Source of the DNA: an uncultured Lachnospiraceae bacterium
Lineage (GTDB): Bacteria > Bacillota > Clostridia > Lachnospirales > Lachnospiraceae
Direction: 5' to 3'
Length of the DNA: 64,000 bases
NCBI GenBank assembly: GCA_910578085.1
Contig: CAJTPM010000001.1
Coordinates: 90,176 to 154,175 of the forward strand
Shown: positions 35,391 through 44,537 of the stretch, piece by piece
Position numbering within the stretch: position 1 is the stretch's first letter
Layout of the letters: every line of letters starts with the position of its first letter
Notes under the pieces: generated by a model
What the model was told of the DNA's origin: nothing
The model's input: only the letters and a program-made list of their open reading frames with translations
Database searches by the model: none
Made by a program: the position numbers and the translations under genes

Positions 35391-35504
35391 AACAAACACC
35401 ATACCTTTCTTTTTTGTTCCATACCTGTCTGCGAATTTACCCTCACAGACAGGTAAACTTCCTGCAGATTACATTCCAGGAAGCAAGCGAATTTCTTATA
35501 AGCT

Positions 35505-35688
35505 TATTATACTCGCAACAGAGTTGCTCGTTAGTTTATGGCTGCTTACGCAGCTACGCCTCCTCGCTTCACTCTGAAGCTGGAAGCAGCTTTGCTGCTT
35601 CCCATAAGCTACATTATGGTTTTTCGCGCGAATACCGGGAAGCATAAATACTTCCCGGTATCTGGTTTTCTGATGAGAAAGGACCTTA
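35505..35688. repeat. hairpin block between thl and crt
   Basis: GGAAGCAGC/GCTGCTTCC (35582-35590 and 35594-35602) and TACCGGGAAG/CTTCCCGGTA (35633-35642 and 35651-35660) are perfect stems. GCAAC/GTTGC near 35515 and a GCTGC/GCAGC pair near 35545 add more. The stem nearest the thl stop has no T run. The block could stabilise or process the operon mRNA. Confidence 0.7.
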
Positions 35689-36876
35689 TCAGTCTCTTTC
35701 CACGATGGTTGCACATCCCATACCGCCGCCGATACACAGTGTCGCAAGACCTTTCTTCGCGTCTCTCTTTACCATCTCATGAAGCAGCGTTACAAGGATA
35801 CGGCAGCCGGAAGCTCCTACCGGATGTCCCAGCGCGATAGCACCGCCGTTTACGTTCAGTTTTTCAGGATTGAAGCCCAGTTCCTTCGCCACTGCAACGG
35901 ACTGTGCCGCAAAGGCTTCGTTCGCCTCGATCAGATCCATATCGTCAACGGTGAGGCCTGTCTTAGCCATAACTTTCTTTGTTGCCGCCACAGGGCCGAT
36001 ACCCATGATAGAAGGATCTACGCCGCCCAGAGCGCCTGCTACGAAAGTAGCCATCGGCTTCACGCCCAGCTCTTTTGCTTTTTCTTCGCTCATCACAACG
36101 ATCGCAGCAGCGCCGTCGTTGATACCGGAAGCGTTACCTGCGGTTACCACGCCGCCTTCCTTCTTGCCGGAGCAGCATTTCAGTTTGGTCAGCGCTTCCA
36201 TGGTCGTTCCCGGACGAGGACCTTCATCTTTTACAAAGTCAACGACTTCTTTCTTAACTTTCACAGGAACCGGAACGATCTCGTCATCGAATCTGCCTTC
36301 GTTCATCGCTTTCTCGCACTTCTGCTGGCTGTTTACCGCAAACTCATCCAGTTCTTCCCTGGTTAATTTCCACTGCTCCGCGATGTTCTCCGCGGTGATC
36401 ATCATGTGGTACTGGTTGAAAGCATCCCAGAGCGCGTCGTTCACCATGGTGTCCACCAGAGTGCCATTGTTCATTCTGTAACCATAACGGCCATTCATCA
36501 TCGCGTAGGGAGCCATGGACATATTTTCCATACCGCCCGCCACTACGATATCGGCATCGCCGGCCTGAATCATCTGTGCTGCCATATTCACACAGTTCAG
36601 TCCCGAACCACACACTACGTTCACTGTCACCGCAGGAGTCTCCACAGGAAGTCCCGCTTTGATGGATGCCTGACGTGCAACGTTCTGGCCAAGGCCTGCC
36701 TGGATAACGCAGCCCATGTAAACATGATCGACCTGATCCGCCGCTACGCCTGCCCTCTTCAACGCCTCCTTGATTACGATGGAACCGAGTACAGGTGCCG
36801 GAGTACTAGAAAGAGCTCCGCCCATTTTACCGATCGCAGTACGACAAGCACCTGCTAACACTACTTTTTTCGCCAT
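35689..36876 (-). CDS. thlA: acetyl-CoA C-acetyltransferase (thiolase)
   Basis: The 395-residue thiolase condenses two acetyl-CoA to acetoacetyl-CoA, the first step of butyrate synthesis. Catalytic residues are seen in NVVCGSGLN (Cys near 88), ALGHPVGASG (His near 351) and CIGGGMGCA (Cys near 381). It is the first gene of the thl-crt-hbd-bcd-etfB-etfA operon and has GGAGGG before its start. Confidence 0.96.
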   Translation of the reverse strand: MAKKVVLAGACRTAIGKMGGALSSTPAPVLGSIVIKEALKRAGVAADQVDHVYMGCVIQAGLGQNVARQASIKAGLPVETPAVTVNVVCGSGLNCVNMAAQMIQAGDADIVVAGGMENMSMAPYAMMNGRYGYRMNNGTLVDTMVNDALWDAFNQYHMMITAENIAEQWKLTREELDEFAVNSQQKCEKAMNEGRFDDEIVPVPVKVKKEVVDFVKDEGPRPGTTMEALTKLKCCSGKKEGGVVTAGNASGINDGAAAIVVMSEEKAKELGVKPMATFVAGALGGVDPSIMGIGPVAATKKVMAKTGLTVDDMDLIEANEAFAAQSVAVAKELGFNPEKLNVNGGAIALGHPVGASGCRILVTLLHEMVKRDAKKGLATLCIGGGMGCATIVERD

Positions 36877-36949
36877 TTGAATAGCCCTCCATTTTATTGA
36901 TTATTTTTACTATTTAGTTTGTTATTTTTTTGACAAACTCACTTTTTCT

Positions 36950-36978
36950 ATTATATCACAGCATCCGACATAATGCAA
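36950..36978 (-). promoter_or_regulatory. promoter of the butyrate operon
   Basis: On the minus strand TTGCAT (36973-36978) and TATAAT (36950-36955) are 17 bases apart. The leader to thl is about 70 bases and AT-rich. No obvious Rex-type operator was recognised. Confidence 0.7.
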
Positions 36979-36991
36979 CATTTTTGATACG

Positions 36992-37118
36992 GTAACAGTT
37001 CCGCCTTCGGCTTCACTGTTACGGAATCTGCCCATTCCAAGTCGCCTTCGGTGAGGGGCAGATTCCCTCCCGGCACAATTTACACGTTCTCACGGACTTT
37101 GCAGCAAGTGCAAAGTCC
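36992..37118. repeat. three consecutive hairpins between hpf and the thl promoter
   Basis: The stems are GTAACAGT/ACTGTTAC (36992-36999 and 37015-37022), GGAATCTGCC/GGCAGATTCC (37023-37032 and 37057-37066) and GGACTTTGCA/TGCAAAGTCC (37094-37103 and 37109-37118). All are perfect and lie side by side. None has a proper T run. They may end hpf transcription or act as an RNA structure. Confidence 0.75.
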
Positions 37119-37164
37119 TGAGCTGAACTGTTTCCATGATATCCTGCATGACGTCCGCTATACA

Positions 37165-37692
37165 TCACGCCTCCGGCTCAATCAATCCGTAGGTCCCGCC
37201 CTTCCTCTTATAGACAACGCTCATCAGATCCGTCTCCGCATTGCAGAACACATAGAAATCATGCCCTAAAAGTTCCATCTGGACGCAGGCATCCTCCGGA
37301 TACATGGGCTTGATATCAAACTGTTTCGTCCTGACGATCTTTACCTCCTCCTCGTCGTCCTCCACTTTCTCGATAAAAGCGTCGCTGAATGATGCCGCAT
37401 TCTGCTTTTTGTCGATCAGTTTATTCTTATATTTTTTCAGCTGGCGTTCGATGATCTCCTGCACAAGGTCGATGGAAACGTACATATCGCTGCTTGTCTG
37501 CTCAGAACGGATAATACTCCCCTTGACAGGAATCGTCACCTCGATCTTCTGTCTGTCTCTCTCCACACTGAGCGTCACTTTCGCTGTCGTATCCTCAGCA
37601 AAGTACTTCTCCAGCTTACCGATCTTTTCCTCTACAGCATTCCTTAACCCCTCCGATACTTCGAGATTCTTCCCGGTAATAATAATCTTCAT
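37165..37692 (-). CDS. hpf: ribosome hibernation promoting factor, long form
   Basis: The protein has 175 residues from the ATG at 37692, which has AAGGAGG seven bases upstream. The N-terminal S30AE domain (MKIIITGKNLEVSEGLRNAV to about residue 100) binds the 30S subunit. The C-terminal domain, ending MSVVYKRKGGTYGLIEPE, joins two ribosomes into 100S dimers in stationary phase. It is a single-gene unit upstream of the butyrate operon on the same strand. Confidence 0.95.
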   Translation of the reverse strand: MKIIITGKNLEVSEGLRNAVEEKIGKLEKYFAEDTTAKVTLSVERDRQKIEVTIPVKGSIIRSEQTSSDMYVSIDLVQEIIERQLKKYKNKLIDKKQNAASFSDAFIEKVEDDEEEVKIVRTKQFDIKPMYPEDACVQMELLGHDFYVFCNAETDLMSVVYKRKGGTYGLIEPEA

Positions 37693-37945
37693 ATGCCTAC
37701 CTCCTTTTTGGGTTTCGTGGGCTTTCACCCCTGTCCCCATTGTATCACACCCTGTCCGAAATAGACAGCACCTAAAATATATTTTTACCAGATTTTTGCA
37801 ACAGAACCATGACATTCAAAAAAATCCCTATAGCAGACAGTCAGGAACAATGGTATACTTCTTTCTACCATAATATATCATATGCCCGTACTTTATTTTT
37901 CAGAGAAAATCCCTTCCAGGTGACGGGAACGCAAAGGAGAAAACA

Positions 37946-39055
37946 ATGCAGCGCTGTCTTCATTTTTTTGCCTCAAAGCAGGACCTGTGCAATATTTTTA
38001 AAGCGGTGGAGCAGGAATTTTCCATCAAATACTGCGTTACGGAAGCGAAACAGGCCGTCTGCAAAGAAGGACCACCCCAGATGGCGTTTGATACCATCGA
38101 GGAGATTGCAGATGATTTTACCGCCGCCCACAGCATTGCGCCCCTCTGTCTGATCACACCAAAGACAGAGGTCGTTCAGGTATACCGGCGCAGGATGCAG
38201 AGGAACGATATTGTCAGATACTGCATGGATCTTCCTGAATATAAAAACGGTGTACAACTGAGGGGTATGGCGAAACATAAGGATCTGACACATGAGTTTT
38301 ATGTGTATCTCAGCAGGGAACAGGAAACGGAATTTTCAGCCGCCCTGTTTAAAAGCATGGTTCGTGAGATCAGAAAAAACTGTGTACGGATAAAAAATAC
38401 TGCTCCGACTTATCTCGGGAAAGAACTGTACGGGGACAGGGCGAACCGCGTCTTTTACGGCGAACGCTGCGGCGCTTTTACGGTGACTGACGCAAAGGAG
38501 GCAAAGGTGTGGTACAGACGTCCGAAAGTAAGGGAATTCGCCGACAGATCCTTCGAAGAGAAGCTCTCTTTTCTGCAGCGTGTATTTGAGGAAAAAGAAA
38601 TAAAAGATTATGCGGAAGAGCGAAAAAATTTTTCGGAAGATTTTGAGATTTACGGCGTTGCCGAGGGAGCCGTCTGGAGCATGAAAGATCTGTCTCTTTT
38701 CAGGGAAGTATTCGCTCTGTTTGACGACGAAGTGCAGGTGCCCAGTTACCCGGGGACAGCCACGGCCATGGAATATTTATGTGAAGCGTCAGTTTATGCA
38801 GCTTCCAGCCAAAAGCCTGACGGAATACGGATATTGCTGGAGCAATTACATTATATTCCGGAAAAAGGATACCATTGCGGCTGTGAAGGGATCGTTAAAA
38901 TTTTGCTGAAGGGGAATCATTTTGAGAAGTTCAGGGCGAGCCTTTCAAATGCAGACAATGACACAAAAGCATTTGTCAGCAAAATACTGGACGGCTTGGC
39001 GGATAAGAAAATGGCAGACAAGAGAAAAGAACTGCTGGAGGAGCTTGAAGGATAA
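37946..39055 (+). CDS. hypothetical protein, unrecognised
   Basis: The 369-residue soluble protein starts at an ATG preceded by AAAGGAG. There is no signal peptide or membrane helix. The first 170 residues look like one alpha/beta domain (cysteine-containing N terminus MQRCLHFFASKQDLCNIF). The rest is helical with repeated Lys/Glu-rich helices, ending in a short coiled segment (DKKMADKRKELLEELEG). No known motif is visible. It stands alone on the plus strand between hpf and a MATE gene. Confidence 0.7.
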   Translation: MQRCLHFFASKQDLCNIFKAVEQEFSIKYCVTEAKQAVCKEGPPQMAFDTIEEIADDFTAAHSIAPLCLITPKTEVVQVYRRRMQRNDIVRYCMDLPEYKNGVQLRGMAKHKDLTHEFYVYLSREQETEFSAALFKSMVREIRKNCVRIKNTAPTYLGKELYGDRANRVFYGERCGAFTVTDAKEAKVWYRRPKVREFADRSFEEKLSFLQRVFEEKEIKDYAEERKNFSEDFEIYGVAEGAVWSMKDLSLFREVFALFDDEVQVPSYPGTATAMEYLCEASVYAASSQKPDGIRILLEQLHYIPEKGYHCGCEGIVKILLKGNHFEKFRASLSNADNDTKAFVSKILDGLADKKMADKRKELLEELEG

Positions 39056-39172
39056 GGACGACAGGGACAAAAAAGAAAGAACCTGCGATATTATAAGCCT
39101 GTGCCAATATTTCCCTGTTTTTTCGATTTCCCGCTTCACAAACACCGCCCCATCTGCTATACTGTCAGCATT

Positions 39173-40543
39173 ATGAATACATACAAGAAACTGACGCCGG
39201 AAAAGCGGCTTTTCTATAAGTCCCTGCTTTCCCTGGTGATTCCGATCACGATCCAGAACTTAATCACAAACATGGTGAACTCCGCCGATGTGCTGATGCT
39301 CAACTATGTGGGGCAATCCTCCATGTCTGCGGTTTCCCTTGCCAACCAGTATCACTTTATTCTGGGCGGCTTTTTCTTCGGTATCGCCTCCGGAACCACG
39401 ATGCTCTGCGCCCAGTACTGGGGAAAGAAGGATCTGGACTCCATTCAGGCGGTGTTCGGCATCGCCCTGAAAATATCCCTGGCCTTCACCTTTTTGCTGG
39501 CGCTTGCGGCGCTCTCTTTTCCGACCCTTTTGATGCGCGTTTTCACGCCGGATGAGGAGCTGATCCGCATGGGCGCTTCCTATCTGAGAGTCATTGGGAT
39601 CTCCTATCTGCTGACGGGATTTTCCCAGGTCTATCTGTGCGTGTTAAAGAGCGTGGAGCGGGCAAAGACGAGCACAATGATCAGCTGCACCGCGCTGTTT
39701 CTCAATGTGTTTTTGAATGCGGTGTTTATTTTCGGTCTGCTCGGCGCGCCGAAGTTGGGCATCGTCGGGGTTGCCCTGGCCACCCTGATCGCCCGCACCG
39801 TGGAGATTGCGCTCTGCCTGATTGACTTTTTGAAAGGCCGGATCTTCAAACCGGATCTCTCCGTCATGTTTGGCCGCCACAGACTGCTGTTTCAGGATTT
39901 TCTAAAGTATTCCATCCCGGCCTTATTAAACGACTGCATCTGGACTTTTGCCTTTTCCACCTATTCTATCATTCTGGGACATATGAATTCCGATATGGTG
40001 GCTGCTTCTTCCGTCGCCACAACGATCAGGGATCTGCTCAGCGTCGTCTGCTTCGGACTGGGCAGCGCAGGCACGGTGCTGCTGGGCAAATCTCTGGGAG
40101 AACAGCGGATGGATAAGGCAAAGGAAGACGCATCCAGTCTCTGCCGCTCTACACTTGCTGTCAGTATTCTGACTGCTTTGGTCATTATTTTGCTCCGAAA
40201 ACCTGTGATCGGGATGTTTGACTTAACGCTCAGAGCCCAGGATTATCTGAATTTTATGCTGCTTGTCAGCTCTTACTATGTGATCGGACAGGCCATGAAT
40301 ACCCTGACCATCGCGGGGATCTTCCGCGCTGGCGGCAACTCCCGGTTCGGGCTGATCTGCGATACCATCGTCATGTGGGTGATTTCGGTGCCTCTCGGCT
40401 TTTTCAGCGCGTTTGTACTGCACCTGCCGCCGAAAGCTGTATACTTTATCCTCTGTCTGGATGAGTTCTGGAAAATACCGGTGGTATACAGATACTATAA
40501 GAGCGGGAAATGGTTAAATAATATTACAAGGGAATATGAGTGA
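39173..40543 (+). CDS. MATE family efflux transporter
   Basis: The protein has 456 residues from the ATG at 39173 (MNTYKKLTPEKRLFYKSLLS); the open frame upstream is longer but lacks similarity. It has about 12 transmembrane helices in two halves. The start SLVIPITIQNLITNMVNSADVLMLNYVG is the hallmark of the family. It probably exports cationic compounds using Na+ or H+. The ribosome binding site is weak. It converges with the Nudix gene. Confidence 0.88.
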   Translation: MNTYKKLTPEKRLFYKSLLSLVIPITIQNLITNMVNSADVLMLNYVGQSSMSAVSLANQYHFILGGFFFGIASGTTMLCAQYWGKKDLDSIQAVFGIALKISLAFTFLLALAALSFPTLLMRVFTPDEELIRMGASYLRVIGISYLLTGFSQVYLCVLKSVERAKTSTMISCTALFLNVFLNAVFIFGLLGAPKLGIVGVALATLIARTVEIALCLIDFLKGRIFKPDLSVMFGRHRLLFQDFLKYSIPALLNDCIWTFAFSTYSIILGHMNSDMVAASSVATTIRDLLSVVCFGLGSAGTVLLGKSLGEQRMDKAKEDASSLCRSTLAVSILTALVIILLRKPVIGMFDLTLRAQDYLNFMLLVSSYYVIGQAMNTLTIAGIFRAGGNSRFGLICDTIVMWVISVPLGFFSAFVLHLPPKAVYFILCLDEFWKIPVVYRYYKSGKWLNNITREYE

Positions 40544-40587
40544 TATTGAAGTGTATATAAATAATATTCACTATTCTGTCCCCTTTT

Positions 40588-41556
40588 TCACCTGTAAAAA
40601 GCCTCTATATTCCTCTGAAACAATTTTGCCGGGCGGTGTCCCGCGCCCGTTATCATCTCGTCGGTCTCCACCACAAAATCCGCCATTTTCCTTCTGAAAT
40701 TTGCGGTCAGAAGTTTTCTTCCCAAAATAATTTCATATGCATTCTGAAGCTGTGCAAGCGTAAACCGCTTAGACATCAGGTCAAAAACGATCGGTCCGCC
40801 CATCTGTGCCTGACGGCGTAAAGACAGCAGCGCACAGGTGATGATTTTTGCATGGTCAAAAGCAAAACCGTCGTTTTCCAGCACTTCGTATCGCAGGGTT
40901 TCATGATAATTTTTAAACTCTTTCTGTTCTTTGATCACCGCGGATAAAACGATCGCCTCTCCCTCCCTGCGGTCGGGCAGATTGGTGGCAAAAATATCGC
41001 TGCTTTCCAGAGTCAGAACATACTTATGTTCAAGGAACGCGTCGTCTTCTTTTACTTCCTTTTTGATTTCTTCCCCCGAAAACGTAACGTCAAACCAGCG
41101 CGCCTCCCAAGCGTCGCTGCCGGCTTTTATACGGCACTGTTCCCCGTCTATCAGCGCAAGAAATGCATGGGAGATAACCCAGCCCCTGGGATCTCTTCCT
41201 GCCTCGCCGAAAATACCGCAGGGATTCAGATAGGCGTTCTCCACATAGGTTTCCTCATACAGTTCTCTGCGCGCCGTCTCATAGATATCCTCATTTTTCC
41301 GGCAAAATCCGCCGGGCAGTGAAAAACAGTCTTTGTAGGGATAGGATGCCCGCCTGATCAGAAGGATCTTTAGCTTCTGTTCCGGCATTTTCCGGTAGTT
41401 TTCTTTATCCTGTACCTGCTCTCTGCCGGTAAGTCCCGCTCTTGCCATAACGGAAAATATGGCGATATCCGCCGCGACGGAAGGACGGTCATACCGTGTG
41501 ATGTCATAATTTTTCAAAAATTCTTTTTCAGCTTCGTTTATGGTGTATGATTGCAT
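40588..41556 (-). CDS. Nudix domain protein with C-terminal winged helix (NrtR-like)
   Basis: The protein has 322 residues from the ATG at 41556. The Nudix domain (about residues 25-170) contains the box LPGGFCRKNEDIYETARRELYEET, but the usual Gly after the EE-x motif is replaced by Tyr. A C-terminal domain (about 225-300, DLMSKRFTLAQLQNAYEIILGRKL...FRRKMADF) matches the winged helix of NrtR-type regulators of NAD metabolism. It may sense ADP-ribose and regulate transcription, hydrolyse it, or both. It follows the NAD-kinase-like gene after about 95 bp. Confidence 0.82.
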   Translation of the reverse strand: MQSYTINEAEKEFLKNYDITRYDRPSVAADIAIFSVMARAGLTGREQVQDKENYRKMPEQKLKILLIRRASYPYKDCFSLPGGFCRKNEDIYETARRELYEETYVENAYLNPCGIFGEAGRDPRGWVISHAFLALIDGEQCRIKAGSDAWEARWFDVTFSGEEIKKEVKEDDAFLEHKYVLTLESSDIFATNLPDRREGEAIVLSAVIKEQKEFKNYHETLRYEVLENDGFAFDHAKIITCALLSLRRQAQMGGPIVFDLMSKRFTLAQLQNAYEIILGRKLLTANFRRKMADFVVETDEMITGAGHRPAKLFQRNIEAFYR

Positions 41557-41651
41557 AGTTTGGTTTACCCTTTCTTTTTCCGCACTGCAGTTCTTCTTCA
41601 CCTGCTCCCCGCAGTGCAGCCCGATTCCGCACTGCTCATTGCCTGCGTGAA

Positions 41652-42578
41652 TTATATCACCAAACACCCCTTTTTGTCAGCTATCTGAACGGTAATTTCC
41701 GTGCCGGAGTTGAACGTTATGGCGTCTTCCTCAATTCCGTCCGAAAATACGACGCCTCTCGCCGGCATTTTGGAGACGACGCGGAAATCGTCGCCTCTAT
41801 CTATTTTTCCGTAGATGAGATCCGCCTGGGTGGCTCTGCTGGGGTAAGCCTCCCGCACCACAAAGGTCAGACTGTCCGCCTCCCAGGACAGAGGCTCCTG
41901 CCTGATCTGTCCGCAGTGGAAGATCGCGGCCATTCGGTTTGCCTGTGCCATAACGGACTTATACCAGCCGGTGGCTCCCAATCCTGTGGAAATGATGATC
42001 CCGCTGGATGACTGGTTCTCATTTTTGCCGTTCCATGTCACTTCATACCGGGCGGAAGTATGAGTCTGACAGCCGATAAAAAGATCGTTGACCGCCAGCA
42101 TTTTCTGCCCGTCCCTTGTGAGAGCCTGCGCCATGGTGATTTCCTTTGCATGGTACTTTCCAGCGATGATCCTGGGCAAAAGCCCGGACAGCTGCCCGGC
42201 TTCATAGGCAAGCAGCACGCCGTCCCATCGGTTCGTATCCGGATTTACGCCCACCAGAGGCTGACCGTCCAGATATTTCATGACGTTTGCCACCAATCCG
42301 TCCTGCCCCACCGCAATCACAATATCCCGCCCGCCGAATAGCATATTGGGGACAAACTCCCGCTCGATGACCTGCACTCTGGCAAAGCGCTCCGCAATAT
42401 CCGTAACCTGCTTGAGCGCCGCCTGATAGTTTCTGTCCTCCACAATGTAATCCGAAAAGTCCACGCCCATATGCTCGATATAAAATTTCGCCTGCTCCAC
42501 CGTATTGTATTGACAAACCAGCTCCTGCAGCCTTGTCTTTCTCTTTACGATCACGATCTTGTTCATTTCCCTTTCCAT
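41652..42578 (-). CDS. NAD-kinase-like protein
   Basis: This 308-residue protein matches the fold pattern of ATP-NAD kinases. VIAVGQDGLVANVMKYLDGQPLVGVNPD takes the place of the GGDGT block. GIIISTGLGATGW matches the STPTGSTAY block. The first Gly of GGDG is replaced (GQDG), and the rest is divergent, so a housekeeping role is doubtful. An ATG at 42566 is an alternative start. It lies 16 bp after the SPFH gene and is surely co-transcribed. It could phosphorylate or simply sense NAD(H). Confidence 0.72.
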   Translation of the reverse strand: MEREMNKIVIVKRKTRLQELVCQYNTVEQAKFYIEHMGVDFSDYIVEDRNYQAALKQVTDIAERFARVQVIEREFVPNMLFGGRDIVIAVGQDGLVANVMKYLDGQPLVGVNPDTNRWDGVLLAYEAGQLSGLLPRIIAGKYHAKEITMAQALTRDGQKMLAVNDLFIGCQTHTSARYEVTWNGKNENQSSSGIIISTGLGATGWYKSVMAQANRMAAIFHCGQIRQEPLSWEADSLTFVVREAYPSRATQADLIYGKIDRGDDFRVVSKMPARGVVFSDGIEEDAITFNSGTEITVQIADKKGCLVI

Positions 42579-42594
42579 GATCCCCCGTCCTTTC

Positions 42595-43614
42595 TCAGCG
42601 ATTTGTCAGACTCTCCAACAGATCCGGCGATACGTTCAGAACGCCGATCTTATCCGCCTTATCCCCGATTTCCGCGAACGCTTTGGCGATCAGCGCCCTG
42701 CTGTCCATCCCGCTGACCGCAAGCGCCTTGACGATCTCCGTATCGATTCCGGCGAAGGTCCTTAAGAGGACTTCCGAATCATAGGCCCTGGCGTCGGACT
42801 TTTTCCGCTCATTCTCCGTCTGCAGCTCCACAAGCTTGCGGTTCTCCTCCTCCAGTCTGATATCGTTCTCCATTTTCCGGGCATCCAGTTCCGCCTGCTT
42901 TTCCTGCACCAGACGCTTTGTCTCCATCTCCTTCTCCCGCTTTTCCTTATTCTTCTCCGCGATCTTGATCTCCGTGTTCAATTCGTTCTCCTTCACGGTC
43001 CGCTCCTGTTCGATGGCGGCGTTTCTCCGCTTGTAGATCGCATCGTCCTGCTGCTTTAAAATCTCCTCTCTGGCTGCGGCCTCCAGCGCTCTCTGCGTAT
43101 CCGGCTTTGCCAGAATGCCGAGGATCGATACCGAAACCAATTCCAGCCCAAACTCCCGCATAGTCTCATCCTTTTTCATATGCTCTCTCAGATCTGCGGC
43201 TAACGCATCCCCGGAAACGATGGCAGTGCGGACGTTTTTGGTGCTGATAAACTTCGTCACATAGACCTTCGCCAGATTTAAGATCCTCTTCGCCATCTTC
43301 TGTTTTGCTTCCACAAGCAGCGCCTCGTTTTCCTTTCTGGTGCTCTTATAAGAAAAGTCCACCATCTGCGCCGCTTTCCGGTAATCCGTTATAATATAGG
43401 AAATATCTCCCTGAACGCTGACGCTCTGGAAATCGGAAGTGATGATCTGGTCGAAGGCAAAACCCGTATCGGAAGCGGTCGTCGGCAGAACCATCATGCT
43501 GGTCGTCCGCGTGCTGTAGAAAAAGGACAGTCCCGGTCCCTCCTGTATGATCTCCCCGTTTTTTACTCTGATCACATATTCCGTGGGCTCAAATTTTTTG
43601 TACTTCATACTCAT
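42595..43614 (-). CDS. SPFH/band 7 domain protein
   Basis: The 339-residue protein has an SPFH domain (about residues 20-185) followed by a long charged coiled coil (about 190-285) and a short C-terminal domain (LRTFAGIDTEIVKALAVSGM). Unlike most SPFH proteins it has no N-terminal membrane helix. It starts at an ATG with AGGAGGG seven bases upstream. SPFH proteins form membrane-bound oligomeric cages. Together with the NAD-kinase-like protein it probably forms a functional unit. Confidence 0.85.
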   Translation of the reverse strand: MSMKYKKFEPTEYVIRVKNGEIIQEGPGLSFFYSTRTTSMMVLPTTASDTGFAFDQIITSDFQSVSVQGDISYIITDYRKAAQMVDFSYKSTRKENEALLVEAKQKMAKRILNLAKVYVTKFISTKNVRTAIVSGDALAADLREHMKKDETMREFGLELVSVSILGILAKPDTQRALEAAAREEILKQQDDAIYKRRNAAIEQERTVKENELNTEIKIAEKNKEKREKEMETKRLVQEKQAELDARKMENDIRLEEENRKLVELQTENERKKSDARAYDSEVLLRTFAGIDTEIVKALAVSGMDSRALIAKAFAEIGDKADKIGVLNVSPDLLESLTNR

Positions 43615-43637
43615 GAAAGTTCCCTCCTTTTGTTATT

Positions 43638-43695
43638 GTCAAAATGATTCTATCTCCTGTTGTTTTTATGATAATATCATTTTGATAATATGTCA
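43638..43695 (-). promoter_or_regulatory. promoter and inverted repeat before the SPFH gene
   Basis: TTGACA (plus 43690-43695) and TATCAT (plus 43667-43672) are 17 bases apart on the minus strand. TCAAAATGAT (43638-43647) and ATCATTTTGA (43675-43684) form a 10-bp inverted repeat that covers the promoter. It looks like an operator, possibly for the Nudix-winged helix protein of the cluster. Confidence 0.65.
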
Positions 43696-43740
43696 AGAGG
43701 TTTTTTACTTTTTTGTGATTTAGTAATTTCCCTTTTCGGC

Positions 43741-44406
43741 TCAACGATTGATATTTGCTTTTCCGCCCCGGCTCTTCACATCCCTGCGGATCCTGTCAAA
43801 ATGCCTTGCAGAGATACAGTTTTCCTCCCGGTACTGCGCCACCGCTTCCGCCATCACCGCAAAATTCAGAGCCGTCCCGGCGGCATCCGGCAGATAATCC
43901 GCCGCCCGGTCCGAATTTATGCCAAACTGTCCGGCAGTCCGGACCGCGTCAATATTCGCCCCAAGAAACACAAACTCCCAGCCATAGGCTTCCCTTTCGT
44001 GCTCGATCATCTTTTTCACCTGTTTCAGAGAATACTCTCTGCTGGCATTCTCCTCCCCATCCGTAATGATCACAAACATCACTTTCTCCGCCCGGTACTC
44101 CTCCGCTGTGCTCTTCTGAACGCTCACAAGCTTGTGGATCGTTCTGCCGATGGCGTCGATTAACGCCGTGCAGCCGCCCACACAGTACTCCTTTTCCGTC
44201 ATGGGCGCCACCGCTCTGATGTCGATACGGTCGTGCAGCAGTTCATAGCGATTGTCAAACAGCACCGTCGTGATCCGGCACTCGCCGTCAATCTCCCGCT
44301 GTTTCTGTAACATGGAATTAAATCCGCCTATGGTATCTTTTTCCAGCCCACTCATGGAACCGCTCCTGTCTAAAATAAACACCAGCTCTGTCAAACCTTT
44401 TTTCAT
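43741..44406 (-). CDS. von Willebrand factor A domain protein
   Basis: The 221-residue protein is a single vWA domain with a complete MIDAS motif (DRSGSMSG near residue 13, Thr in GGCTALIDAIG, Asp in IITDGEENAS). There is no signal peptide, so it is cytoplasmic. Metal-dependent vWA proteins often serve as scaffolds in stress or conflict systems. It lies between the macro domain gene and the SPFH gene on the same strand and has AAGGAGG before its start. Confidence 0.9.
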   Translation of the reverse strand: MKKGLTELVFILDRSGSMSGLEKDTIGGFNSMLQKQREIDGECRITTVLFDNRYELLHDRIDIRAVAPMTEKEYCVGGCTALIDAIGRTIHKLVSVQKSTAEEYRAEKVMFVIITDGEENASREYSLKQVKKMIEHEREAYGWEFVFLGANIDAVRTAGQFGINSDRAADYLPDAAGTALNFAVMAEAVAQYREENCISARHFDRIRRDVKSRGGKANINR

Positions 44407-44537
44407 GAAAAATGCCCTCCTTTTTTCTGATGATCACATCTTATCAGAAAAATAAGAGCACGGTGTCGCCTGCAAAGCGACATTTTATAGGATAGAAAAC
44501 CACAGCTGCCCGGCTCATTGCCGCAGGAATCATAACT

